DNA from: Bacillota bacterium
GTDB lineage: Bacteria > Bacillota_A > Clostridia > Lachnospirales > Lachnospiraceae
Direction: 5' to 3'
Length of the DNA: 64,000 nucleotides
NCBI GenBank assembly: GCA_023443625.1
Contig: JAEZTQ010000096.1
Coordinates: forward strand, 1 to 64,000
The notes below the pieces were generated by a model that was given only the letters and a program-made list of their open reading frames with translations, was not told the DNA's origin and searched no databases. Both the position numbers and the translations under genes were made by a program. Numbering within the stretch: the stretch's first letter is position 1; every line of letters begins with the position of its first letter. Of this stretch, positions 1-8,713 are shown piece by piece.

Positions 1-9
1 TGATAACAT

Positions 10-74
10 AAGAAGGTACTGGATAAAACAATCTGCCATAAAATGCATCAGAATGATTTACACAGTACCTTCTT
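10..74. repeat. 12-bp inverted repeat
   Basis: A perfect 12-bp inverted repeat, AAGAAGGTACTG at 10-21 and its complement at 63-74, is separated by 41 bases. It could be a remnant of a terminator or of a mobile-element end. It sits beside gene fragments, and no function can be assigned. Confidence 0.4.
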
Positions 75-87
75 TTAATATGCTTGA

Positions 88-348
88 AAAGGAAAAGATC
101 TGAGGCATGTAAAAAGCCGAATAACAACTACTCCAGTTGAAGGTGCTGAAAGTTTTGAAGAGTTATATTCAAGAACAGGAGAATTTATTAAAGAAATTGT
201 TGAATCTGAATTAAAACAAGATAAAGATATTTTGATTGTTGGACATGGTGCAATGAATTCAAGTATAGTGTGTCAAATTAAAGATTTACCTATTGAAAAG
301 TTTTGGAGTGCAGGAATTGATAACTGTAAATTAATGAGACTGATGTAA
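88..348 (+). pseudogene. Histidine phosphatase (phosphoglycerate mutase-like), C-terminal fragment
   Basis: An open frame without a start codon, ending with TAA at 346-348, encodes a piece resembling the C-terminal half of the histidine phosphatase superfamily: an acidic EGAESFEELYSR stretch followed by DILIVGHGAMNSSIVCQI, where GHG is the second-histidine region of the fold. The N-terminal RHG motif that carries the phosphorylated histidine is missing, because the frame is closed by TGA at 85-87. It is therefore a decayed fragment, not a working enzyme. The assignment rests on motif recognition only. Confidence 0.55.
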
Positions 349-451
349 ACTCCACTTTGCCGAGGTTCAGATGTTTGAACAAACTCCAATTTATCTAACT
401 AATATATTGAAAGGTTTTGATTTAATGTAAACTTAGCAAGGGGTTTCAAAT

Positions 452-869
452 ATGTCGAAAAAGTATGATATGTATAAAAACAGAACAAGCCATAAGGATA
501 TGGCGAATGAGGTCAGGGTAGTTTATTATGGCAGAGTAAGTACATAGCATGAATCACAATTATCGGCTTTAGAATCACAGATTCAATGGCGCAAAGATAT
601 TTTTGCTAGGCATAAAAATTGGGTTCTGGTTGGTGAATATATAGACAAGGGAATTACTGGGACACAAGTAAGAAAAAGACCACAATTTATTTCTACAAAT
701 GGTGGATGATGCCCATAATAATAAATTTGATTTAATTGTTACTTGCGAAGTTAGTAGATTTGCTAGAAACACGGTACATTCTTTGGATACGGTTCAAAAG
801 CTTAATCAAGTTGGTGTTGAGGTATACTTTGTCATGGACAATATTTGGACTTTTGATGGGGATGTTTAA
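452..869 (+). pseudogene. Serine recombinase (resolvase/invertase type), broken N-terminal part
   Basis: From ATG 452 the frame reads a resolvase-type N-terminus ending in VVYYGRVST, normally followed by a catalytic-domain loop, but TAG at 545-547 interrupts it. The frame then continues with HESQLSALESQ and GEYIDKGITGT. A frameshift near 705 moves the rest ([26 protein letters not shown]) to another frame that ends at 869. These are hallmarks of large serine recombinases found on conjugative transposons and phages. The recombinase zinc-ribbon C-terminus is absent. It marks the edge of a decayed mobile element. Confidence 0.75.
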
Positions 870-886
870 TCAAGGAGATATAGGTG

Positions 887-1582
887 ATGGAGCTTAAAAT
901 AGTAAATGTAATGAAAACATTTATAAAGAAAAAAACTATTGTGTCAGTATTAAATAACATTAACTTACAGGTACAGCAGGAAGATTTTATTGCAATCATT
1001 GGGAGAAGCGGTTGTGGAAAAACAACATTATTGAATATTATTGGTGGGTTGATTAAACCATCTACTGGGAGTGTTGAAGTAGATAAACTTAGATTGGAAA
1101 CGATGTCAGAATACGAGATATGTGAATATCGGAATAAAACGATTGGATATGTATTTCAAAGATTTAATTTATTACCTACATTAACTGTTCGAGAGAATAT
1201 TGAATTACCACAAAGAACGAACGAACCTGAATACATAGACGATTTACTCAAGTTATTGGAACTTACGGATAAGGAACATGATTGTATCGAACATTTATCA
1301 GGTGGTGAGCAACAAAGAGTTGCAATTGCCCGCGCACTTGTTAATCATCCTGAAATTATCTTAGCAGATGAGCCAACAGGTAGTTTGGATCATATTTCAG
1401 AGATGAAGGTTATTGAACTTTTTGAAAAATGTATAGAAAAATATAAAACTTCAATAATACTGGTTACTCATAATATGGAGGTTGCTAGTTTTGCAAAACG
1501 AATTTATGAAATAAGAGAAGGTGAGTTGTATGAGTATTCAAAAAGTGTTGAACGTAATATGCAAGGATGTGTTCTGTCATAA
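887..1582 (+). CDS. ABC transporter ATP-binding protein (LolD/MacB-like)
   Basis: A 231-residue nucleotide-binding subunit that would power a membrane-bound FtsX-type permease. Visible motifs are Walker A GRSGCGKTT, the Q-loop region GYVFQRFNLL, the signature LSGGEQQRVAIARAL, Walker B IILADEPTGSLD and the switch histidine in ILVTHN. Length and motif order match the lipoprotein-export/antimicrobial-peptide exporter family. The start is ATG 887 with AAGGAG at 872-877; an in-frame GTG at 884 is too close. The gene overlaps the following permease gene, which is broken, so the ATPase may have lost its partner. It lies directly downstream of a recombinase remnant, suggesting acquired DNA. Confidence 0.9.
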   Translation: MELKIVNVMKTFIKKKTIVSVLNNINLQVQQEDFIAIIGRSGCGKTTLLNIIGGLIKPSTGSVEVDKLRLETMSEYEICEYRNKTIGYVFQRFNLLPTLTVRENIELPQRTNEPEYIDDLLKLLELTDKEHDCIEHLSGGEQQRVAIARALVNHPEIILADEPTGSLDHISEMKVIELFEKCIEKYKTSIILVTHNMEVASFAKRIYEIREGELYEYSKSVERNMQGCVLS

Positions 1583-2144
1583 GAGTAAAACGTTTAAAAC
1601 TTTGCTTCTTATTGGTTTGTCGGTTATGGGATTATTACTTAGTAAGCATATAATGCAAGACCAAATAGAAATTAAAAGCATATATTATTACAAGAAAATG
1701 GCAACTATGATATTGCTATTATTAATCCAAATCAAGAAAGTATAAAGGTATTAAAGAGTCAAAAAGATATTTCATATGTAGGTTGTCAATATTATTTAGG
1801 TATAGGACAAGTAAAACAAGCAATAATTCAATTTGTTTATGAGGACAGAGAATATCAAAAAACCAAGGGGATAGAATTATATGACAGAGAATCACTTAAG
1901 GATAATGAAATAATAGTATCCAAAGAAGCGGCTGAGCGGTGCAAGATAAACATTGGAGATATACTTAAAGTAAAGATTCAGGGAGGAAGTTATAGTCCCA
2001 ATGTAAAGGTGGATTATTCTACCTATGAATTTAAAGTTAAAAATATCAGTAAACAAATAGGCCATCAAACACATTCTTTGATATAAAATTTGCAATAATC
2101 CACTTTTCGAGTTCTAAGCCAACGCTTGATATGCAAAATATTGA
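1530..2144 (+). pseudogene. FtsX/MacB-type ABC permease, truncated and frameshifted
   Basis: ATG 1530 opens inside the 3' end of the ATPase gene. It encodes a short cytoplasmic N-terminus and a first membrane helix (TLLLIGLSVMGLLLS). The frame is lost near 1685; a second frame then reads GNYDIAIINPNQESIKVL and SKEAAERCKINIGDILKV, typical of the periplasmic core domain of MacB/FtsX permeases. A further shift near 2075 is likely, because FDIKFAII appears in the third frame. The remaining C-terminal membrane helices are missing. It is non-functional as written, and two or more indels make a sequencing error unlikely to be the whole cause. Confidence 0.7.
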
Positions 2145-2174
2145 GAAGCACTTGTTGTATGAGTGCTTCTTTTT
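2145..2174 (+). terminator. Rho-independent terminator
   Basis: An 8-bp stem GAAGCACT/AGTGCTTC with a 9-base loop is followed by TTTTT. It ends the broken permease transcript. Confidence 0.75.
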
Positions 2175-2229
2175 AGTCTTAAATAAATAGGAAGAGCCCA
2201 TATAATCATATAATAAGAAACATAAATTC

Positions 2230-2258
2230 TTGTCATACTATTATATAAATGGTATAAT
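2230..2258 (+). promoter_or_regulatory. Sigma-A promoter for the J-domain-like gene
   Basis: TTGTCA at 2230-2235 and TATAAT at 2253-2258 are 17 bases apart. The predicted transcript start lies about 20 bases before the next ATG. Confidence 0.6.
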
Positions 2259-2286
2259 AAGGGATAAATCATAAAATAATGGGGGA

Positions 2287-3246
2287 ATGAAGTTGGTTAA
2301 GCAAAAAGTTTTAGAGTTTTTTAATAACAAATATGATAGTGAGATTGAAGATGAGATGTTACTACATAGTTTGATTAAATATAGAAATTCATTGCATCCA
2401 GATAACCATATTGGTTTTGAAGATGAATTTACTCAAAAATATAATGACGCAAATAATTTGCTAACAGAATATAAGAAAGAAATACAATCACAAACTAGAG
2501 AAATTGTTTTATCAGGAGAGATTATACAAGATAGGCCAATTGATAATTTAATTGAAATAATTACACTCGGTGAGGAAAAAAGAAGATTGTCAGAACTGAA
2601 TGCTTCGTATAAATCTCAAATAGTTGACCTAAAAAATAATATACTTAACCTAGAAGCAAATAAAACAAATAAGCAAATTGAAAAAGAGATTCAAAAATAT
2701 AAGCCTCAAAAAAGGGATTATGGATTAATATCTTCTACTTTAGGAATATCTACATTAATAGCTTTATCATCGCAAATTAATTTTTTGTCAACATCAATAA
2801 AATCTAATTTTCCATTTGACATAGTAATTTTACAAATCATTTCCTTGTGTGGGTTTATTTTATGTTCTACTAATTTAGCTATTAAGAGCTATATTTCGAA
2901 ACAGCTTAGAATATTTATAGATACGGTTAATACAAGGAAGTTTAGAAACAATTTTATTATGAAGCAGGTCGGTATGAAAAAAAATACTTTTACAGATGAT
3001 GATATTGTTAAATATATAGAAGATTATATAAAAGAGAATAAATTACTTAGATTATATTCATTACAAAATAAATTCTTAAATAATAAAGATTTGTTTATAG
3101 AGGCATGCACTGATTCATTAATTGAAAGTATGTATGCAAATAAGGTAATAAAATCTCATACAATAAATAGAGCAATAAAAACATACTCTTTGGATAATAT
3201 AAATTATTATTTTGAGTGGGAAAATATTGAGCTTCCTAATAAGTAA
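2287..3246 (+). CDS. Membrane protein with a degenerate J-domain-like N-terminus, function unknown
   Basis: A 319-residue protein. Residues about 20-60 read LLHSLIKYRNSLHPDN and then a helix EFTQKYNDANNLLTEYKKE; the HPD tripeptide after a basic helix is the signature that lets J-domains stimulate Hsp70. Residues about 95-145 are charged and helical, probably a coiled coil. Two hydrophobic segments follow (about 155-175 and 177-203), then a basic cytoplasmic tail rich in Lys and Asn. It has its own promoter and terminator and no operon partner. Lysine and isoleucine use is high even for this genome. I do not recognise the family; the J-domain reading is an inference from the motif. Confidence 0.6.
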   Translation: MKLVKQKVLEFFNNKYDSEIEDEMLLHSLIKYRNSLHPDNHIGFEDEFTQKYNDANNLLTEYKKEIQSQTREIVLSGEIIQDRPIDNLIEIITLGEEKRRLSELNASYKSQIVDLKNNILNLEANKTNKQIEKEIQKYKPQKRDYGLISSTLGISTLIALSSQINFLSTSIKSNFPFDIVILQIISLCGFILCSTNLAIKSYISKQLRIFIDTVNTRKFRNNFIMKQVGMKKNTFTDDDIVKYIEDYIKENKLLRLYSLQNKFLNNKDLFIEACTDSLIESMYANKVIKSHTINRAIKTYSLDNINYYFEWENIELPNK

Positions 3247-3344
3247 TATTCTCATGAGAAGCAACAATATTTCTAATTGAAATAATAATACTTAAAGATA
3301 ATTGATACTAACAAAACTTGAGCCTATCTTTCATTTCATACCCC

Positions 3345-3380
3345 ACCCTATGTAATCACTGAAATAGAATTACATAGGGT
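3345..3380. terminator. Hairpin between convergent genes
   Basis: A perfect 12-bp stem, ACCCTATGTAAT and its complement, with a 12-base loop overlaps the stop of the minus-strand araC remnant. It lies between convergent genes and has a weak T-rich tail on the plus side. Confidence 0.5.
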
Positions 3381-4210
3381 TATTATCTATAAATCTGAAG
3401 GAAAAGCGAAACATTCCCGGTGTAGTATTTTCATACTTTTTAAACATTCGATTGAAATAATTTGAGTTTTCAAAACCGCATTTTAAAGATATGGTATGAA
3501 TGGGAAGAGTCGTATTGGCCAGAAGTTGCTTTGCTTCTTGAATACGAACTAGACCAACATACTCCATGGGACGGGTGTTAAAATTATTTTTAAATAATCG
3601 ACATAAGTGCTGGGGTGATACCGAGATGATTTCACATAGATTATTCAGCGATATTTGTTGAGCATAATTTTTTTTTGATATAGTCAACTACGGGTAAAAG
3701 CTTACTCAAAGTTGTTTTGTTTGTACAAGAAAAATAATCCTTTGCCAAACGATAAAAAGTGGTCAAAAATTCATAAAGGATACCGGAAGCCGTATAATTA
3801 CCAAAAACATGGTCAGCCATAATAGCTGAACGCATACGATCTAATATTGTATCAAGGAAAGAAATATCCTGAATACTGATTATGGTTGTATGATCTAAAT
3901 TCATAAGCTTTAACATTTCATCTAAAGCATACCCATCTGGAATTACCCAGCGAGTGTCCCAAATATCCCCTAAAGAATAATATTCGTGTGGTATATTTGG
4001 AGGTAGAAAAAAAGCTGTGTTAGGCATAATATGATGAGTTTTTCCTTCTGTTTTTAGAATTCCTTCCCCATGTTCACAATATATAATCTGAGGCAGATGA
4101 TAACCGTCTTTTCTATTCACATGGTATTGATATTTGTTTTTTCCTATACTTACCAAGTAAATTGGCAGCTCTTTTTCCTTACCTATTACGGGAAATAAGT
4201 AATACCACAT
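3370..4210 (-). pseudogene. AraC-family regulator split by one extra A
   Basis: The N-terminal part (start ATG 4210, with GGAG just upstream) is an AraC-type cupin sensor domain with GEGILKTEGKTHHIMPN and FFLPPNIPHEYYS. The DNA-binding part follows in another frame: a helix-turn-helix (ISLNNLCEIISVSPQHLCRLFK) and the AraC signature (IHTISLKCGFENSNYFNRMFKK). The break is a run of nine A (plus-strand T at 3668-3676); with eight A the two parts join smoothly as DYIKKNYAQQI, about 280 residues. The gene faces the GH42 gene and is the natural candidate to regulate it. It may be a true mutation, a slippage-controlled switch or a sequence error. Confidence 0.85.
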
Positions 4211-4395
4211 TTTTTTTCTCCTTTGTTCAAATTGTTCTATTAGGAGAATATCATTCATTGACCTATCAGTCAATTGCTATTATTATGATAATAAAATAGT
4301 GCAATAAGTTATTGTAACATACATTTGAAAAACTTAAAGTAAATGATAAATGGATGTTCAAGAAGAAAAATATGTTAAATATAAAGGAGATAGCC

Positions 4396-6351
4396 ATGAT
4401 AAAAATTGGAGTGGATTATTATCCTGAACATTGGGATAAAAGGTTATGGAGTCAGGATGCGGATTTAATGAAAAAAACTGGAGTTAAGGTGGTTCGTCTT
4501 GCTGAATTTTCCTGGTCTAGACTTGAGCCGGAAGAAGGTAAATTCAATTTTGAATGGCTTGATGAAGTAGTAAAGTTATTTGATGAAAGAAACATTGGTG
4601 TTATTCTTTGTACACCGACGAATTGTCCCCCTTTATGGATGTATCAAAATTATCCAGAAACAATTCAGACAGGCAGAGACGGTAATAAAATAGGAATTGG
4701 AATCAGGGGGCACAGATGTTATACTAGTCCAATTTTTCGCAAATATTCAAGTCGTATCATCGATAGGATGACTAAACATTATGCTAGTAATAAAAATATA
4801 ATTGCATGGCAGATTGATAACGAACTGGAATCGAATTTTTGTTGTTGCGAATATTGTACTGGAGATTACCGCAATTGGCTAGAAAAGAAGTATGGTTCCA
4901 TAAAAAAAATCAATTCCATATACGGGAATAATGTTTGGAGTGGTGAGTATTCTCATTGGGAACAAATCAAGACCCCTTTAGGTTCCTATCCTTATGCATG
5001 GTATAATCCTTCTTATATGTTGGACTATTACCGATTTGCTTCTGATAGTATGGTCGAGTATGTCGAATTTCAAACGCAAGTAATTCGAAAGAATTGTAAA
5101 GAGACCTTAATCACAACAAATACCTGGTTTTGTGACAAATTGCCTGATCTTTATGATACCTTTCGTGACCTAGATGTTGTTTCTTATGATAACTATCCTA
5201 CAACAAAGATACCTGCAGATCCGGAGGCGCTATATTCACATTCCTTTCATTTGGATTTGATGAGGGGAATTAAAAATAAAAATTTCTGGGTGATGGAACA
5301 GCTTAGTGGAACCCCGGGCTGTTGGATGCCAATGCAACCCACGCCAAGACCTGGAATGATTAAAGGATATTCGATGCAGGCGATTGCCCATGGCGCAGAT
5401 ATGGTAGTTCATTTTCGATGGAGATCTGCTGTTACTGGTGCAGAGATGTTCTGGCATGGATTAATTGATCATAATAATGTTCCTGGAAGAAGATTTAACG
5501 AATTTGCTGATTTATGTGCTACGGTGAATGAAATGCCGGATTTAGAAGGCACTTTAATCAAAAACCGTTGTGCCATAATTTACTCATCCGATCAAGAATA
5601 TGCCTTAAAGAACCAACCACAGACAGAAGGTTTTCATTATTATAATCAGCTGAAGGCTTATCATAATGCTTTTCAGTCTCTGGGAGTAGGAACGGATATC
5701 ATAAATCAGTATGAGGATTTTTCGTCCTACAGGATTATTGTTGTTCCTATGTTATATATCGTTGAGAAAGGTGTTGCAAAACGTTTATATGAATTTACAA
5801 AAACAGGAGGAACAGTAATCATCACGAATCGTAGTGGGGTTAAAGACTTTAACAATAATTGTATAATGGAATCACTTCCTACAATATTCAGAGAGTTGAT
5901 TGGAGCTTATATAACAGAGTATGATGCCATTGGTAACGATATCAGCCATATCAAAATGGAGGACGAAACTGAATATGATATAACACAGTGGTGTGATATT
6001 TTGGAGACAGAAACAGCAGACATACTTGCAACATATTCTGATAATTTTTATGAAGGAAAACCCGCAGTAACAAAAAACAAATATGGAAAAGGTAGTGCAT
6101 ATTATGTTGGGATTATCGGAAAGAAAGCGTTTTACAAGAAGTTGATAGAAGATGCGATTAAAACCTCGGGTTTGGAATATATTAAAAATCTACCAGAAGG
6201 TGTTGAATTAACTATACGGGAAAAATGTAACCAATATATTTACTTTTTGTTTAATAATACTGATAAACAACAGGGGGTTACAATCGATGGAAATAAAACT
6301 GAATTATCACCCTTTGAAATGCGTATATGGAGGAGCAGTGATAATATATGA
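4396..6351 (+). CDS. Beta-galactosidase, glycoside hydrolase family 42
   Basis: A 651-residue enzyme that would release terminal beta-galactose from oligosaccharides. The N-terminus GVDYYPEHWD and the phrase VVRLAEFSWSRLEP are characteristic of GH42. The acid/base glutamate is expected in WQIDNELES and the nucleophile in WVMEQLSG, both present. A beta-galactosidase trimerisation domain (about 395-590) and a small C-terminal beta domain follow. There is no signal peptide, so it acts in the cytoplasm on imported sugars. The start is ATG 4396 behind AAAGGAG; an upstream in-frame ATG at 4354 has no ribosome binding site. It is divergent from the broken araC gene. Confidence 0.93.
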   Translation: MIKIGVDYYPEHWDKRLWSQDADLMKKTGVKVVRLAEFSWSRLEPEEGKFNFEWLDEVVKLFDERNIGVILCTPTNCPPLWMYQNYPETIQTGRDGNKIGIGIRGHRCYTSPIFRKYSSRIIDRMTKHYASNKNIIAWQIDNELESNFCCCEYCTGDYRNWLEKKYGSIKKINSIYGNNVWSGEYSHWEQIKTPLGSYPYAWYNPSYMLDYYRFASDSMVEYVEFQTQVIRKNCKETLITTNTWFCDKLPDLYDTFRDLDVVSYDNYPTTKIPADPEALYSHSFHLDLMRGIKNKNFWVMEQLSGTPGCWMPMQPTPRPGMIKGYSMQAIAHGADMVVHFRWRSAVTGAEMFWHGLIDHNNVPGRRFNEFADLCATVNEMPDLEGTLIKNRCAIIYSSDQEYALKNQPQTEGFHYYNQLKAYHNAFQSLGVGTDIINQYEDFSSYRIIVVPMLYIVEKGVAKRLYEFTKTGGTVIITNRSGVKDFNNNCIMESLPTIFRELIGAYITEYDAIGNDISHIKMEDETEYDITQWCDILETETADILATYSDNFYEGKPAVTKNKYGKGSAYYVGIIGKKAFYKKLIEDAIKTSGLEYIKNLPEGVELTIREKCNQYIYFLFNNTDKQQGVTIDGNKTELSPFEMRIWRSSDNI

Positions 6352-6449
6352 CATTGTAAATACTGTAGTTCGTGGTATAAGTGGTACGAATTATAAATGA
6401 ACAGCAGGATTATATGATGTCTGTACTTTTTTCAGAATAATGTAATCGC

Positions 6450-6477
6450 TTGCAATATTATGATAATCTGCTATAAT
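6450..6477 (+). promoter_or_regulatory. Promoter of the small structured RNA (copy 1)
   Basis: TTGCAA at 6450-6455 and TATAAT at 6472-6477 are 16 bases apart. The -10 box lies 21 bases before the conserved hairpin, exactly as in copy 2 (32055 to 32076). Confidence 0.55.
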
Positions 6478-6483
6478 AGAGCA

Positions 6484-6574
6484 ATGAAAGGCAATCGCCA
6501 CAGGGTGGTTGACCAAGTTTGGATTAAAGAACCTTCCTGGACTCGAGCAAAGTACAGGGAAGGTTTTTTATTTT
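6484..6574 (+). ncRNA. Candidate small RNA, hairpin-plus-terminator element, copy 1
   Basis: A promoter is followed by a conserved hairpin AATCGCC-ACAG-GGTGGTT (6493-6510), a linker containing GGATTAAA, and a terminator with stem AACCTTCCTG/CAGGGAAGGTT and a T run (6529-6574). Most of this, including the terminator loop end GCAAAGTACAGGGAAGG, is repeated at 32067-32155, and the first hairpin also at 34308-34325. The terminator closes it 145 bases before the next gene, so it looks like an independent transcript of about 90 nt, not a leader. I do not recognise a named RNA family. Confidence 0.55.
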
Positions 6575-6718
6575 ATGACATATTAGATAAATAAATGTTA
6601 GTAATGCTATAATGAACTTAGCAAATTACATTAGTCTTTGAAATCAAACTTACTGTTCATATGCATCTTAACATTTTAATACGAGACTTTATGGCATCAC
6701 AAAAAAGGAGAATTGAGG

Positions 6719-8479
6719 ATGAGTAGAAAAACGAAGAGATTATTAGCCTATTACCGACCGTACAAGAGTTTATTCTTTGTCGATATGTTCTTTGCATTGG
6801 TAGCAGCGGCAATTTCCTTAACCTATCCGATGATTGTACGCTATATTACCAATCATGTTCTGGCTGTAAATGAATTATCAAAAGCAGCACCAATCATCCT
6901 TCAGCTGCTTTTTGTTATGCTTGGTCTTGCAATATTGGAGTTTATCAGTACCTTCTTTATCGCCTACCAAGGGCATATTATGGGTGCGAAGATGGAATAT
7001 GATATGCGTAACGATCTGTTTACCCATTATCAGAAATTGTCCTTCAACTTCTATGATAACCAGAAGACAGGACAGTTAATGTCCAGAATTACCAGTGATC
7101 TATTTGATATCTCAGAGCTTTGCCATCATGGACCGGAGGATATAGTAATATCGGTTATAAAAGGTGTTGGAGCTTTCATAATTCTATTTAGTATTAATCC
7201 GTGGCTTACTTTATTGGTATTTGCATTTTTACCTCTCATGTTTCTCTTTGCTAATTATATGAAGGGGAAGATGAATCGTGCTTTTCGAAAGAATCGTGAG
7301 AGAATAGCTGAAATTAATGCTCAGGTAGAAGATAATCTGTCCGGTATTCGAGTTGTTAAAACCTTTGCCAATGAGGAGGTAGAGATCGAGAAGTTCTATG
7401 AGGGTAACTCCCGCTTTGTCGAGAGTAAGAGAAACAGCTATTGGAACATGGCGAGTTTTCATTCGGGTTTAACCTTCTTCACAGCATTGATTAATGTAGC
7501 GATGATTGCAGGCGGAAGCCTCTTTATAACATATAGTATTATAACAATCAATGATTTACTTACTTTTTTGTTATATATCAATACACTGATCGAGCCCGTA
7601 AGGAAGCTCATCAACTTTACAGAGACCTTCCAAAACGGAATGACTGGCTTTGACCGCTTCTGTGAAATCCTCGACATAGATCCTGATATCGTAGATAGCA
7701 AAAATGCTTTGGTACTATCCGATGTCCGTGGAGAGATAGAATTTAAGGATGTAGCCTTCAAATATAATGAAACAAACTCCGATGTATTTCATAATATTAA
7801 TCTGAAGGTAGAAGCTGGAGATTACATGGCACTGGTAGGTTCCTCAGGGGTTGGAAAGACTACCATGTGCAGCTTAATTCCAAGATTTTATGAGGTGTCA
7901 GAGGGTAGCATCAAATTAGATGGAACGGATATCCGCAATATTACACTTCGCTCCCTTCGTAAGAATATCGGAATTGTACAACAGGATGTATACCTTTTTG
8001 CGGGAACCGTTATGGATAATATCAAGTACGGTAATCTGGAGGCTACAGATGAGGAGGTAATTGAGGCTGCCATGAATGCCAATGCCCACGACTTCATCAT
8101 GGAATTACCGAATGGCTATCATACCTTTATCGGTCAGAGAGGTATTAAGCTTTCTGGTGGTCAGAAGCAAAGGCTGAGCATTGCCAGGGTATTTCTTAAG
8201 AACCCACCAATCTTAATCTTTGATGAAGCAACTTCTTCCCTGGATAATGAGAGTGAGAAAGTAGTGCAGGATTCCTTGGAGAAGCTTGCGAAAAACAGAA
8301 CTACCTTTGTTATTGCCCATCGTCTGTCAACTATTAAGAATGCCAAGAAGATTCTGGTTCTAACAGAGGATGGTATCAAAGAGACTGGAACACATGAGGA
8401 ATTATTGAAAACGAACGGAATATATGCCGGCTTGTATAAGATGACTTATGAAAGAAAGATTGAGACAGTAGAAGGATGA
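6719..8479 (+). CDS. ABC exporter, fused permease and ATPase
   Basis: A 586-residue half-transporter that would work as a dimer to export a drug, lipid or peptide. Six membrane helices occupy about residues 15-310; the cytoplasmic coupling segment DLFTHYQKLSFNFYD is typical of the MsbA/LmrA type. The ATPase domain has Walker A GSSGVGKTT, signature LSGGQKQRLSIARV, Walker B ILIFDEATSSLD and the H-loop VIAHRLST. The start is ATG 6719, with AAAGGAG ending at 6710; an in-frame TTG at 6713 is too close. There is no partner half-transporter, so a homodimer is likely. A PadR-like remnant just downstream may be its lost regulator. Confidence 0.93.
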   Translation: MSRKTKRLLAYYRPYKSLFFVDMFFALVAAAISLTYPMIVRYITNHVLAVNELSKAAPIILQLLFVMLGLAILEFISTFFIAYQGHIMGAKMEYDMRNDLFTHYQKLSFNFYDNQKTGQLMSRITSDLFDISELCHHGPEDIVISVIKGVGAFIILFSINPWLTLLVFAFLPLMFLFANYMKGKMNRAFRKNRERIAEINAQVEDNLSGIRVVKTFANEEVEIEKFYEGNSRFVESKRNSYWNMASFHSGLTFFTALINVAMIAGGSLFITYSIITINDLLTFLLYINTLIEPVRKLINFTETFQNGMTGFDRFCEILDIDPDIVDSKNALVLSDVRGEIEFKDVAFKYNETNSDVFHNINLKVEAGDYMALVGSSGVGKTTMCSLIPRFYEVSEGSIKLDGTDIRNITLRSLRKNIGIVQQDVYLFAGTVMDNIKYGNLEATDEEVIEAAMNANAHDFIMELPNGYHTFIGQRGIKLSGGQKQRLSIARVFLKNPPILIFDEATSSLDNESEKVVQDSLEKLAKNRTTFVIAHRLSTIKNAKKILVLTEDGIKETGTHEELLKTNGIYAGLYKMTYERKIETVEG

Positions 8480-8551
8480 TAGTATGTCCTTGCAGTTTGG
8501 TAAAAAAATTTTAATTAAATTCGTAGAGAGGAGGATGTACAGGATAGCCAT

Positions 8552-8612
8552 GTGGCAGAACGAGATATTTTATTGGGGCTACTGTCGGGTAGTCTCACAA
8601 TAGACAATATAT
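8552..8612 (+). pseudogene. PadR-family regulator, N-terminal remnant
   Basis: A frame from GTG 8552 reads AERDILLGLLSGSLT, the usual opening of PadR-type winged-helix repressors, and then runs into unrelated sequence. PadR regulators commonly sit beside the ABC exporters they control, which fits the gene upstream. Only about 20 residues are left, so the call is tentative. Confidence 0.35.
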
Positions 8613-8713
8613 ATGAATACAAGATAAATAGGATACCCTTCTTTCACAAGCGTCTCATCAAATACATTCCCTATATGTAAATCATCGTCAATAATCAATA
8701 TGTTTTCAAAAAA
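8606..8713 (-). pseudogene. Response regulator receiver domain, N-terminal remnant
   Basis: On the minus strand the frame reads ENILIIDDDLHIGN and TLVKEGYPI. This matches the first strand and helix of a receiver domain, with the acidic DDD cluster near the start. It stops being recognisable after about 30 residues and is fused in antisense to the PadR remnant, so the junction is a deletion scar. Confidence 0.45.
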
